Of a stretch of DNA of 33,316 bases, positions 20,910 through 28,475 are shown in pieces. The notes below the pieces were generated by a model, which saw only the letters and a program-made list of their open reading frames with translations, was not told the DNA's origin and did no database searches. The stretch covers positions 1 to 33,316 of IMG/VR virus record IMGVR_UViG_3300032560_000077; one strand, 5' to 3'. The DNA comes from a virus. A program made the position numbers and the translations under genes. The first letter of the stretch is position 1. The number at the start of each line of letters is the position of its first letter.

Positions 20910-21878
20910 ATGTTGATAAAGGAAATGATATTTGACATAGTAAAAGAGAAGCACGGTGTATATGCCTCTTCGGTCCAGATACGCAAGATAGCGTACGAGA
21001 TCACGCATTTGAAGAGGTTCGACCCCATAAAGAACAGGGGTTGGTACTGCACCAACCTGTTCACAGAAGAGGGTTCTTTGAGGACCAAGTATTCAAAGTC
21101 GGGCAGGTACTTCGTTCCGCACAGAAAGATGAACGGGGCGAGCTTTTTCAAGCTTATAGAGCCCGCCAAACCGAAGGCGATGGGAGTCCTTTTGTCCCAC
21201 GCGGAATCCCTTGAGCACAAGGGCATCAAGCCCGGCGACAGGTTGAGAGTGGTGATGAAGGCCGCTGATTACGAGAGGGGCTGGGACAATACGTGGCCGG
21301 CCAGAATGGACGATTACGTGGGTAGGACCATGACGGTGAAGAGAGTCAATTCCAAGAGGGGAGTGTATTTCAAAGAGTCGGGAATATACGCCTTCCCTGC
21401 CTTCGTCCTTGAGGTAGTCGCAAGGGCAAAAGAGCAATCATTACCATCACAAATAAATAAAAAAGAACAAGTTATGAAAGAAGTTAAGCATCCGTCGGTG
21501 CACAGCCAATTTTTAGAGGAAATGGGCCTGAAAGCGGGTGATAAAGTAAGGGTCTTGAGAAGGGGAAAGAGCAACGAGTTCGGTTGGAACGACTCCTGGG
21601 TATCGCACGCCATGGACTCCGCAGTGGGCAACGAGTACACAATTTCCTCCATTTCCCCATCGAGCGGTGTCAAATTCGAAGAGCGCTTGCGCTACAATTT
21701 CCCGGTCACCGTGCTGGAAAAGTTGGAATCGGAATTCACCCCGGTCAACGTGAAGTTGAATCGCGAGTACACCGCAACGATCACCAAAAAGAACGTCGAG
21801 GTGGGCTGCCAGAAGATTCCCTTCAAGGTGGTCATTGAACTGGCGGCCGCCGTCAAAAAGGTGATGGAAACCAAGTAG
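20910..21878 (+). CDS. tandem-duplication protein, apparent fusion of two genes
   Basis: A 322-residue protein. Residues 1-90 form an N-terminal module (helical, with a WYCTNLF...GRYFVPHRK part). Then come two related domains: about 106-170 (GIKPGDRLRVV...GWDNTWPARMDDYVGRT...GVYF...YAFP) and about 207-272 (GLKAGDKVRVL...GWNDSWVSHAMDSAVG...GVKF...YNFP). The linker between them is encoded by DNA that looks like an intergenic leader (AAATAAATAAAAAAGAACAA, then GTTATG) with an internal ATG at 21474. This suggests two genes fused by loss of a stop, or an internal start making a second product of 134 residues. Function unknown. Confidence 0.7.
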   Translation: MLIKEMIFDIVKEKHGVYASSVQIRKIAYEITHLKRFDPIKNRGWYCTNLFTEEGSLRTKYSKSGRYFVPHRKMNGASFFKLIEPAKPKAMGVLLSHAESLEHKGIKPGDRLRVVMKAADYERGWDNTWPARMDDYVGRTMTVKRVNSKRGVYFKESGIYAFPAFVLEVVARAKEQSLPSQINKKEQVMKEVKHPSVHSQFLEEMGLKAGDKVRVLRRGKSNEFGWNDSWVSHAMDSAVGNEYTISSISPSSGVKFEERLRYNFPVTVLEKLESEFTPVNVKLNREYTATITKKNVEVGCQKIPFKVVIELAAAVKKVMETK

Positions 21879-21880
21879 TT

Positions 21881-21972
21881 ATAAACGATTGGTTATCAAG
21901 GAAGAATTTTTAAAAAAAAGTCGTAAAATATTTTTTTGGTAAGCAAATCTGTCGTATATTTACCCTGTACCA
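21881..21972 (+). promoter_or_regulatory. Repeated promoter module, copy E
   Basis: ATAAACGATTGGTTATCAAG, AAGAATTTTTAAAAAAAAGT, CGTAAAATATTTTTTTGGTA, AGCAAATCTG, then GTCGTATATTTACCCTGTAC. It begins within 3 bases of the preceding stop, so the upstream and downstream genes are separate units. It drives the gene at 21987. Confidence 0.8.
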
Positions 21973-21986
21973 AACAAATAAAATGT

Positions 21987-22361
21987 ATGATAAAAGCAAA
22001 AAGCAGCAATTCATTGGTTGTCAACAAAATGCAGGCCACCGTTAAGGACATTTACAACAAAGAGATTTACAAAGTTATGGACGCCGAGCTCAAACCGGGA
22101 ACGGACCTTGAGGACCTCGCTCACGCTCTAAGGGACAAGTACCCGGACTGCTTCGTCACAGTGTACGCGGACAGCAAAAACTTCTACTGCCTGATGCCGA
22201 AGAACATGGACCGCGACCAGAAATTGGTGGACAGCGGGAGAGCGAGCATGGAACAGTTCATGGAGAAGTGGTACCCGATGGAACCAAGGGCAAAAAAGAA
22301 ATTGAGGGACGAAATCGAAATGCTCGAGGAGCAGGAGGCATTTGAGAGAGAATTATATTAA
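21987..22361 (+). CDS. hypothetical acidic protein behind promoter E
   Basis: A 124-residue protein. The ATG at 21987 is chosen because the upstream part of the open frame is promoter DNA. It has an early beta-rich part (VKDIYNKEIYKVMDAELK; CFVTVYADSKNFYCLM) and a helical, acidic C-terminus (KKLRDEIEMLEEQEAFEREL). No domain recognised. Confidence 0.6.
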   Translation: MIKAKSSNSLVVNKMQATVKDIYNKEIYKVMDAELKPGTDLEDLAHALRDKYPDCFVTVYADSKNFYCLMPKNMDRDQKLVDSGRASMEQFMEKWYPMEPRAKKKLRDEIEMLEEQEAFERELY

Positions 22362-22398
22362 CGGACCGAATAGTTATTCTTTAAGTTGCGAATATAAT

Positions 22399-22420
22399 GT
22401 CGTAGATTTATACCTACACA
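22399..22420 (+). promoter_or_regulatory. Variant promoter core, copy G
   Basis: TGTCGTAGATTTATACCTAC resembles the GTCGTATATTTACCCTGTAT core but lacks the upstream A/T module. It precedes the helix-turn-helix gene at 22444 by about 25 bases. It may be a weaker or differently regulated relative. Confidence 0.55.
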
Positions 22421-22443
22421 TTGTTAATTAAAAGAAAAGCAAC

Positions 22444-22683
22444 ATGAGCAACAACAACAGACCGGAGACCTACAACAAATTGACCTATTTACAAAAGGTG
22501 TCACGCATCAACAGGAAACTGAGGGTCGGCGACATCACGAACGTCTCCAACGTGACCGGTTACAGCACCACTCACGTCTCGGACGTGGTCGCTGGTAAGT
22601 ACATCAACGATCGCATCGTTAACGAGGCTTACGATGTGACCCGTGGGCGCATCTCCAACGCGGAGAAACTGGCCACTGTCTAG
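22444..22683 (+). CDS. small helix-turn-helix DNA-binding protein
   Basis: A 79-residue protein. Residues about 29-52 (GDITNVSNVTGYSTTHVSDV then VAGK) fit a helix-turn-helix: a first helix, a turn at TGYS, and a recognition helix THVSDVVAG like that of Cro/CI or LacI-type repressors. N- and C-terminal helices flank it. It has its own variant promoter and terminator, as expected of a regulator. An obvious hypothesis is that it binds the GGTTNCCAA-type boxes of the repeated promoters (inference). Confidence 0.65.
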   Translation: MSNNNRPETYNKLTYLQKVSRINRKLRVGDITNVSNVTGYSTTHVSDVVAGKYINDRIVNEAYDVTRGRISNAEKLATV

Positions 22684-22716
22684 TGGATCGCCCGGATTTT
22701 TGACTTGATACAGAAC

Positions 22717-22747
22717 GGGGAGGCCTAAAAAACCTCCCCCTTTTTTT
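22717..22747 (+). terminator. Rho-independent terminator
   Basis: GGGGAGG (22717-22723) pairs with CCTCCCC (22733-22739), followed by seven T at 22741-22747. It ends the helix-turn-helix gene and lies directly before promoter copy F. Confidence 0.93.
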
Positions 22748-22751
22748 GTAC

Positions 22752-22861
22752 ATTGGTTACCAACCGCTTATAACTCGTTGGTTATCTACCAAGAATTTCT
22801 AAAAAAGGTCAAAATAAATTTTTTATTCTCAAGAATCTGTCGTATATTTACCCTGTATCAA
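22752..22861 (+). promoter_or_regulatory. Repeated promoter module, copy F
   Basis: ATTGGTTACCAACCGCTTAT, AACTCGTTGGTTATCTACCA, AGAATTTCTAAAAAAGGTCA, AAATAAATTTTTTATTCTC, then AAGAATCTGTCGTATATTTA and CCCTGTATCA. TTGGTTACCAA is a perfect palindrome. The leader ending AGCAATAAAAGTTATG leads to the gene at 22884. Confidence 0.8.
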
Positions 22862-22883
22862 TTAACAAAAAGCAATAAAAGTT

Positions 22884-23579
22884 ATGCCAACATTTAAATT
22901 TAAGATAGGCGACCTGGTCATAGGTAACAAGGACGCCAATTACTACTGTAAAACAAGACAGGGGTGGATAGGTAAAGTCACCAACGTCGGCCCTCACGAA
23001 TTCGACGCCACGCAATTGGTGACAGGTACCTTAGTGGGAGGGGCCCTTTACACAAATTTGGACTACGATTCGTTCGACCTTTACGTAGAAAAAACCGTAT
23101 TTAAAGTGGGCAACCCAAACGCCAACAATTACGGAATTACAAGGCAAGGACGGACCGGGAGGGCCACCCACGTAAGTGCCGATGGAGATCACATAAGGGC
23201 AATCTCCGCGGCCAAGGGGTCCGGAGACACTGAATTTTCGTTGTGTCCTTATTGCTTCGACCTGGACCGCGCCGCCGACGATGTGATCGTGAACAGGGAA
23301 TTCCTAAAGTTCATCTACTCCAAGGGCACCGTCGAGATCAGGCAATTGATCGAACAGAAATTTCCGGACGTATCGCTAGAGCCAGAGTACTTCGAATTCA
23401 AGGAGGACTCAAGGATACTCAGCCATTACGGTGAGCTTCCCTTTTGCATAGGCATCAACAATGCGATAGTGCCAAATGAATTCTCAAGGAAGAGCCTGTA
23501 CGTTCAGGAGGACTACACGGCTTCGATAGGGACAGCGCTCAACGGCAAGAACCAGTACATCACGTTCAAGAAAAAGTAA
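22884..23579 (+). CDS. repeat-containing protein, unknown function
   Basis: A 231-residue protein. Two related N-terminal modules: about 5-42 (FKIGDLVIGNKDANYYCKTR then QGWIGKVT) and about 72-105 (VFKVGNPNANNYGITRQGRT then GRATHVS), each with a strand - NANxY - RQG - strand layout typical of SH3/KOW-like barrels. The C-terminal half is acidic/aromatic (IEQKFPDVSLEPEYFEF). The start is fixed by the leader AATAAAAGTTATG. Function unknown; a role binding nucleic acid or another protein is possible. Confidence 0.65.
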   Translation: MPTFKFKIGDLVIGNKDANYYCKTRQGWIGKVTNVGPHEFDATQLVTGTLVGGALYTNLDYDSFDLYVEKTVFKVGNPNANNYGITRQGRTGRATHVSADGDHIRAISAAKGSGDTEFSLCPYCFDLDRAADDVIVNREFLKFIYSKGTVEIRQLIEQKFPDVSLEPEYFEFKEDSRILSHYGELPFCIGINNAIVPNEFSRKSLYVQEDYTASIGTALNGKNQYITFKKK

Positions 23580-23606
23580 TTACAATCACTCACAAATAAA
23601 AGTTAT

Positions 23607-24413
23607 ATGATAAAAGTAGAACAGAAATCGCAGATCACGGTCATGACCATGGAAACCGCAAAGACAAAGGCACCCGCTATATTCGCCACCAAACCGGCCG
23701 GGCACATCAACCCCAACCGGTACAAGTTCACACCCACCACGGACATCATAGCCCACATGGACTCAATGGGCTGGAAACTCACCAACGCCAAACAGAGCAA
23801 GACCAAAGTGCCACTGCGCAGGGACTACGGGGTCCACATCACAGAGTTCCAACACCCCGACCTGTACATCAAGGACCAGACCGGCAACGTAGAGGCAAGG
23901 CCAACGGTCATCTTCGTCAACAGCCACGACGGCTCAAGGCCAAGGGACTTTGAAATGGGTCTGTTCAGGCTAGTGTGCTCCAACGGCATGATAGTAAAGG
24001 ACAGAGGCTTCGGCGGTTTCAGGGAGCGCCACACCAAACTGACCTTGGAAGAGGTCAAGGCCTTGATAGACCAAAGAATGGAAAGCCTGAACTCCACCGT
24101 GGAGAAGATCAACCTGTGGACCGGAAGGGAGATGACGGCCAAGGACAGAAGGCAGTTCGCGGTCTCCGCCCTCATCCTCAGGATAGGAGAGGACAGGCAG
24201 CCCGAAGAGTACGAAATCATGGACATCCTCAACCCCCGCAGGGAACAGGACAAGCCCAACACCCTGTGGCACACCTTCAACCGGGTGCAGGAGAACCTAA
24301 TAAAGGGCGGCTTCCAAATGAACAACAGGACCGCACGGCCGATAACCAACCCAATACAGGACATGGTGTTGAACCGGGGCCTTTGGCAGTTGGCGGACGC
24401 CTACGCATCCTAA
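23607..24413 (+). CDS. DUF932-family protein
   Basis: A 268-residue protein. The segment TVIFVNSHDGSRPRDFEMGL with the following FRLVCSNGMIV and the RERHTKLTLEEV block is the hallmark of DUF932 proteins, which occur in phages, plasmids and ciliate-like elements with unknown function. Length fits the family's usual 250-350. It is preceded by AATAAAAGTTATATG. G/C-rich codons match the 20.5-24.4 kb genes. It probably forms one operon with the gene at 22884 behind promoter copy F. Confidence 0.75.
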   Translation: MIKVEQKSQITVMTMETAKTKAPAIFATKPAGHINPNRYKFTPTTDIIAHMDSMGWKLTNAKQSKTKVPLRRDYGVHITEFQHPDLYIKDQTGNVEARPTVIFVNSHDGSRPRDFEMGLFRLVCSNGMIVKDRGFGGFRERHTKLTLEEVKALIDQRMESLNSTVEKINLWTGREMTAKDRRQFAVSALILRIGEDRQPEEYEIMDILNPRREQDKPNTLWHTFNRVQENLIKGGFQMNNRTARPITNPIQDMVLNRGLWQLADAYAS

Positions 24414-24645
24414 CCTTGAAAAATTTTTAGCTAGCTCTTCGCAAGCAATCAGCAAGCGGTGAGCTAGCTCCCAGAAAAAGCAAAGGTTGTCGGAGCTAGC
24501 AGGGGCCCTAGCTGGGGCCCTATCCCTTGGTACGACCCCGAGGAATTCCCCGGTTTTTCCTGGCCAAAAAAATGTATCCAAGTACATAAAAACTGCCCGG
24601 GAGAAATCGCTCCCAAAAAAATTGGTAAAAATTAAATATACAAAA
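24414..24645. other. Intergenic region with GCTAGC repeats and hairpins
   Basis: No gene seen in 232 bases. GCTAGC occurs at 24430, 24463 (inside the palindrome GAGCTAGCTC) and 24495; AGCTAGCT at 24429-24436 can pair with AGCTAGCT at 24462-24469. GGGGCCCTA is repeated at 24502 and 24514. GGGAG/CTCCC (24599-24603 with 24610-24614) forms a hairpin followed by seven A. It might be a structured RNA, a recombination or replication site, or a regulatory leader for the gene at 24646. Confidence 0.45.
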
Positions 24646-24708
24646 ATGAGCAATACAAACAAAATATGTGTAAGGCACTACGATTTTAAAGTCATAACCA
24701 AAAAATAA
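24646..24708 (+). CDS. 20-residue peptide
   Basis: MSNTNKICVRHYDFKVITKK, starting in an A-rich context (TATACAAAAATG) and ending 4 bases before the next ATG. It could be a real small peptide or a leader peptide. Too short to judge by composition. Confidence 0.3.
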   Translation: MSNTNKICVRHYDFKVITKK

Positions 24709-24712
24709 TTTC

Positions 24713-24923
24713 ATGAAAGCATCAGAATTAAGGATCAGTGAAAAGTACGTTCCGGTCCAGATACGTCAATTTGGACGAATCCACAGAGTGGGAGGCGGCC
24801 AGGGTTTCCAATGCTTCCTTCAAAAACAGGGTCTGTGCCAACCCGGAAGACAGGCTGGCCTGGAAATGCAATGGGATCAACCCTTATTTTTTTACCCAAT
24901 CCGGAAAATTTCTCAATTTTTAA
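24713..24923 (+). pseudogene. Small protein with +1 frameshift, next to gmd
   Basis: The ATG at 24713 gives MKASELRISEKYVPVQ, after which the phase should change near 24762: the neighbouring frame reads SRYVNLDESTEWEAARVSNA and ends sensibly at TAA 24921-24923. Unshifted, the frame runs to 24931 with a nonsensical Gly/Gln-rich sequence. It is about 70 residues when restored. The lesion is close to the boundary of the imported gmd/fcl segment, and the gene may have been damaged when that DNA was acquired. Confidence 0.6.
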
Positions 24924-24932
24924 TAAAATAAT

Positions 24933-26048
24933 ATGGCTAAGATTGCTCTGATAACTGGTGTTACGGGACAGGATGGTGCTTATCTCAGTGAGTTTTTATT
25001 AAAAAAGGGGTATATCGTGCATGGGATCAAACGAAGGACTTCCCTGTTTAATACGGACCGGATTGACCATTTATACCAGGATCCTCATGAATCCAATGTA
25101 CATTTTCACCTGCATTACGGCGATTTGACGGATTCTACCAACCTCATCCGCATCATCCAGGAAACCCAACCCGATGAAATCTATAACCTGGGGGCCATGA
25201 GTCATGTGCAGGTCAGCTTTGAAACGCCTGAATATACCGCCAACGCGGATGGGATAGGGACCCTGCGTATCCTCGAAGCGGTGCGCCTGCTGGGGCTCAC
25301 ACAAAAAACAAAAATCTACCAGGCATCCACTTCCGAATTATATGGACTGGTACAAGCCGTACCTCAAACCGAAACGACTCCTTTCTACCCGCGTTCCCCC
25401 TATGCGGTCGCTAAATTATACGCTTACTGGATTACGGTTAATTACCGTGAAGCTTACCAAATGTATGCCACCAATGGCATTTTGTTCAATCATGAATCCC
25501 CGCTGCGCGGGGAAACCTTTGTCACCCGGAAGATTACCCGGGGGGTCGCAAAAATTGCCCTTGGCTTACAGGAAAAAATATTTCTGGGCAATCTGGATTC
25601 CAAACGGGATTGGGGCCATGCAAAAGATTACGTCGAAGCCATGTGGTTGATTTTGCAACAACCCCAACCGGAGGATTATGTGATTGCTACTGGTATTACG
25701 ACTTCCATTCGCGAATTTGTAAATATGGCTTTCCGGGAAGTGGGCATTGAACTGGAATTCAAAGGCAGCCAGGAAAATGAAAGAGGTATCGTGAAGACGG
25801 TTACCCAGGAGGAACATCTTTCACTGGTTGGGAAAGAAGTCATTGCGGTTGATAAGAAATACTATCGTCCCACCGAAGTGGATTTACTTATTGGGGATGC
25901 CAGCAAGGCTTATGAAAAGTTGGGCTGGAAGCCAAAATATGATTTGGCCATGCTGGTGAAGGAGATGGTTCATTCCGATATTGACCTCTTCAAAAAAGAA
26001 AAAGTGTTGAAAGAATACGGTTTTCATATAAAAAATCAATACGAGTAA
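24933..26048 (+). CDS. gmd: GDP-mannose 4,6-dehydratase
   Basis: A 371-residue enzyme converting GDP-D-mannose to GDP-4-keto-6-deoxy-D-mannose, the first step to GDP-L-fucose and related sugars. The Rossmann motif [11 protein letters not shown] (about 8-18), [22 protein letters not shown], the catalytic ASTSELYG with its Thr, and [15 protein letters not shown] with the Tyr-x3-Lys pair are all intact, as is the [11 protein letters not shown]-terminal block. Length is normal for Gmd. Codon use (CGG, CCC, GGG, ACC) differs from the flanking phage genes, indicating recent acquisition from a bacterium. Followed by fcl, 20 bases downstream. Confidence 0.95.
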   Translation: MAKIALITGVTGQDGAYLSEFLLKKGYIVHGIKRRTSLFNTDRIDHLYQDPHESNVHFHLHYGDLTDSTNLIRIIQETQPDEIYNLGAMSHVQVSFETPEYTANADGIGTLRILEAVRLLGLTQKTKIYQASTSELYGLVQAVPQTETTPFYPRSPYAVAKLYAYWITVNYREAYQMYATNGILFNHESPLRGETFVTRKITRGVAKIALGLQEKIFLGNLDSKRDWGHAKDYVEAMWLILQQPQPEDYVIATGITTSIREFVNMAFREVGIELEFKGSQENERGIVKTVTQEEHLSLVGKEVIAVDKKYYRPTEVDLLIGDASKAYEKLGWKPKYDLAMLVKEMVHSDIDLFKKEKVLKEYGFHIKNQYE

Positions 26049-26068
26049 ACAGTTTTAATAGCGGAATA

Positions 26069-27007
26069 ATGAACCATACAGATAAGGTATATGTGGCAGG
26101 GCACCGGGGAATGGTCGGTTCTGCCCTCCTTCGTAAATTAAGGCAGGAAGGATTTGATAACCTGGTATTCAAAACCTCTTCAGAGCTGGATCTTAGAAAT
26201 CAGTCTGAAGTCCACCGGTTCTTCCAAGAGGAAAAACCAGCATATGTATTTCTTGCGGCAGCCAAAGTGGGAGGCATCCTGGCAAATAATACCTACCGGG
26301 CGGATTTTTTGTATGATAATCTGATGATCCAGAATAATATCATCCATGCCGCCTTTGAAAATGGCGTTCGCAAATTGATGTTTCTGGGATCTTCCTGCAT
26401 CTATCCAAAAAATGCGCCGCAACCCCTTAAAGAGGAATACCTTCTCACGGGAGAACTGGAGCCTACGAATGAACCCTATGCGATTGCAAAAATTGCAGGC
26501 ATAAAATTATGCGATGCATACCGTGCCCAGTATGGATGCAATTTTATTTCGGTGATGCCCACCAATCTATATGGCCCTAATGACAATTATGACTTGGCCA
26601 GCTCTCATGTGCTGCCCGCCCTTCTCCGAAAGTTCCATGAAGCCAGGACCAGGGGTGAACAGTTTGTTACTCTTTGGGGAACCGGTAAACCCCGGAGGGA
26701 TTTTTTACATACCCATGACCTGGCAGATGCCTGCTTTTTCCTCATGGAACATTATAATGAAGCAGGACTCGTGAATATTGGAACAGGTACTGATATCGAA
26801 ATCCGTGAACTGGCCCTGCTTATTAAAAACATTACCGGATATGAAGGAGATCTCATCCAGGATCTTGAAAAACCGGATGGTACTTTCCGCAAACTGATGG
26901 ATGTGTCAAAATTGAATCGAATGGGCTGGACAGCAGGTATTGGCCTGGAAGAAGGTATTCGGCACGTATATGCCGATTTTGTAAAATTGCAAGGAATCGG
27001 AATTTAA
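26069..27007 (+). CDS. fcl: GDP-L-fucose synthase
   Basis: A 312-residue bifunctional epimerase/reductase finishing GDP-L-fucose synthesis from the Gmd product with NADPH. Visible: GHRGMVGSALLRKL (NADP loop), FLAAAKVGGI, the catalytic SSCIYP (Ser, Cys), EPYAIAKIAGIKLC (Tyr-x3-Lys), PTNLYGPNDNYD, SSHVLPALLRK (His) and RRDFLHTHDLADA. Normal length. Encoded as a pair with gmd, so the two form a complete GDP-fucose cassette. The phage may use it to glycosylate its own particles, DNA or the host surface; no fucosyltransferase is seen here. Confidence 0.95.
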   Translation: MNHTDKVYVAGHRGMVGSALLRKLRQEGFDNLVFKTSSELDLRNQSEVHRFFQEEKPAYVFLAAAKVGGILANNTYRADFLYDNLMIQNNIIHAAFENGVRKLMFLGSSCIYPKNAPQPLKEEYLLTGELEPTNEPYAIAKIAGIKLCDAYRAQYGCNFISVMPTNLYGPNDNYDLASSHVLPALLRKFHEARTRGEQFVTLWGTGKPRRDFLHTHDLADACFFLMEHYNEAGLVNIGTGTDIEIRELALLIKNITGYEGDLIQDLEKPDGTFRKLMDVSKLNRMGWTAGIGLEEGIRHVYADFVKLQGIGI

Positions 27008-27056
27008 GAAAATTGGTAAATAACGAAAAGTTATAAATTGTAACCGAAATCTTAAA

Positions 27057-27088
27057 TTTTTGGTTTTCGAAAAAGTGAATTACATTTA
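27057..27088 (+). promoter_or_regulatory. Bacteroidetes-type promoter candidate
   Basis: TTTTTGG at 27057-27063 and TACATTTA at 27081-27088, 17 bases apart, resemble a -33 TTTG and a -7 TAnnTTTG pair. It precedes the ATG at 27101. Confidence 0.5.
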
Positions 27089-27100
27089 AATAAAACAAAC

Positions 27101-27313
27101 ATGGCTCAAATCATCACCTATCACGTACTTCAAGCGCCCAACAGCGATGCGCTGGCCGGCCTGGTACAGAAAGCAATCAAGGACGGTTGGCAACCCCACG
27201 ATTCGCTTGCCGTCAGCAGCGATAAGTCGGGAACGACCTACTCGCAACCCATCGTTCAGTACCTACCCGAGCCCCCCGCTTTACCGCAGGGCGGCGCTGC
27301 CGCGGTAGTGTAA
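27101..27313 (+). CDS. DUF1737-like small protein
   Basis: A 70-residue protein with ITYHVLQAPNSDALAGLVQK and KDGWQPHDSLAVSS, the two-part strand/helix - GWQP strand pattern of the small DUF1737 domain (function unknown, common in bacteria and phages). It is a single gene with its own promoter-like element and terminator. Its G/C-rich codons resemble gmd/fcl, so it may have arrived with them. Confidence 0.65.
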   Translation: MAQIITYHVLQAPNSDALAGLVQKAIKDGWQPHDSLAVSSDKSGTTYSQPIVQYLPEPPALPQGGAAAVV

Positions 27314-27322
27314 AAAAACAAC

Positions 27323-27354
27323 GGCCGGTGATTAATTTCCCCGGCCATTTTTTT
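27323..27354 (+). terminator. Rho-independent terminator
   Basis: GGCCGG (27323-27328) pairs with CCGGCC (27341-27346), followed by A then seven T (27348-27354). A run of seven A just upstream makes it potentially bidirectional. Confidence 0.92.
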
Positions 27355-27368
27355 GCGCTGCTGATAAA

Positions 27369-27379
27369 CATATTTATAA
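27369..27379 (+). promoter_or_regulatory. CATATTTATAA motif
   Basis: Same motif as at 7881-7891 and 32542-32552, here only 4 bases before the ATG at 27384. If it is a -10 element, the mRNA would be nearly leaderless or start within the gene. Confidence 0.35.
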
Positions 27380-27383
27380 TTGC

Positions 27384-27620
27384 ATGACAAACTCAGGGTC
27401 TTACGACATTCAAAAGTGGTTAATGGAGTACTCAAACGACAGTTTGGACTATTCGATTGAAGGGCTCGCGAACGAGTGCGTTGAATTCGTAGAGGAAATG
27501 CAAAGGAACCTGTCCGCCGCGCCAAACACAAAAATAAAGCAAGAACTCAAAGCGGACATAAACGCAAACTTGGAATCCCTAAAGAAAAAATTGAACCAAT
27601 TGGCCTCCATGGGGTCTTAA
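27384..27620 (+). CDS. hypothetical coiled-coil protein
   Basis: A 78-residue protein, helical throughout (YDIQKWLMEYSNDSLDYSIE; CVEFVEEMQRNL; ANLESLKKKLNQLASM), with an amphipathic pattern. The N-terminal part IQKWLMEY recalls the start of the three following proteins. Possibly a structural or scaffold component. No family recognised. Confidence 0.6.
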   Translation: MTNSGSYDIQKWLMEYSNDSLDYSIEGLANECVEFVEEMQRNLSAAPNTKIKQELKADINANLESLKKKLNQLASMGS

Positions 27621-27644
27621 CAACCAATAGAAAACAAAAATACA

Positions 27645-28184
27645 ATGTCAGACAATTTTAACATTACAAGCTACTTAAAGAAGAACAGCATAGGCCCGTA
27701 CTCAGCGGTAAAACAGGTCCAAAAAAAGAAAAAACAGCTCAAAGAGAGCGTCGGCGGGTACGTTGACCTAAAACCGGTTGGGGCGGGGGCGCCGGCGGGC
27801 AGCTACACCTCAATGAAGGAAGCGGACATTTACCCAAAGAAACCGGCCGCGGATAAAATATACGCTGCCGACGAGGACGATTGGGTACCCACGAAACCGG
27901 AGGACATGGAATTTCCCGGTCACGAAGAAGAGTGGGATTGGGACGAAGTATATACTCATGGTGACACTAAAAAAGATACAGAGGATGATGATTCTAGAAA
28001 TTTCGCTCCTGGCGCAAAATATTTTGACTTCGCTTTAGAAAGAGCAGAAGAGATAGTGTCTCGTGTAGACAAACAAAACTTTTCTAACGCTGTATCTTGT
28101 ATTAATACAATTTTAACAAAATACGGATTTAACGAAGAGTTCGTTAGAGAGTATTTAATTTACATGATAGGAACAATTATTTAA
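27645..28184 (+). CDS. virion-associated-like protein with N-terminal tag
   Basis: A 179-residue protein. The N-terminus FNITSYLKKNSIG is followed by a basic stretch (QVQKKKKQLKES), then a Gly/Pro linker and an acidic region (DEDDWVPTKPEDMEFPGHEE), and a helical C-terminus. The N-terminal pattern FNIxxYLKxN is shared with the next two proteins and resembles N-terminal tags of internal or scaffold proteins of T4-like phages (inference). Codon use changes sharply to A/T-rich at about 27945, inside the gene, suggesting a recombination joint. Confidence 0.55.
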   Translation: MSDNFNITSYLKKNSIGPYSAVKQVQKKKKQLKESVGGYVDLKPVGAGAPAGSYTSMKEADIYPKKPAADKIYAADEDDWVPTKPEDMEFPGHEEEWDWDEVYTHGDTKKDTEDDDSRNFAPGAKYFDFALERAEEIVSRVDKQNFSNAVSCINTILTKYGFNEEFVREYLIYMIGTII

Positions 28185-28189
28185 GACTA

Positions 28190-28474
28190 GTGAAAGAGTT
28201 TAACTTTGTTAAGTACATTAAGTCGAATCCTCTTCTAAAAGAGGACGCTTTGGACACGTTGGACATATCTAACGTGCACAACGTAGACAACTCCATAGAC
28301 TACAAAGCAGACAAATTTTGGGAGTTGGGCGGACAAAAGATATACGACGCAATTGGAGAACTTATAGAGAACGGATATTCCACAGACGATATAGCTAGAC
28401 AGTGCAGCAATTACGCAAACGCTCAGACTAACCTAGTGTCTCAAGACAACGACTCTTACGAACAACAGTCGTAA
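28190..28474 (+). CDS. N-terminally tagged protein, paralogue of 28476
   Basis: A 94-residue protein starting at GTG with MKEFNFVKYIKSNPLLKEDA, then FWELGGQKIYDAIGELIENG and an acidic tail. The FWxxGGxxIYDxI block aligns with the next gene. The first 20 residues look like a detachable tag: LLKE then DA resembles the L-x-E/A-G-type prohead protease sites of T4 phages, though this is weak. Function unknown. Confidence 0.6.
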   Translation: MKEFNFVKYIKSNPLLKEDALDTLDISNVHNVDNSIDYKADKFWELGGQKIYDAIGELIENGYSTDDIARQCSNYANAQTNLVSQDNDSYEQQS

Positions 28475-28475
28475 A

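Noticed and set aside
22752-22861. CRISPR-like or iteron array formed by the repeated A/T modules
   Set aside because: The copies are kilobases apart, each sits before a start codon and contains a promoter-like core, so promoter duplication explains them better than an array or origin.
23975-24430. Plus-strand frame of 151 codons overlapping the DUF932 gene
   Set aside because: Gly/Gln/Arg/Pro-rich out-of-phase shadow of a G/C-rich gene; the DUF932 frame has the real motifs.
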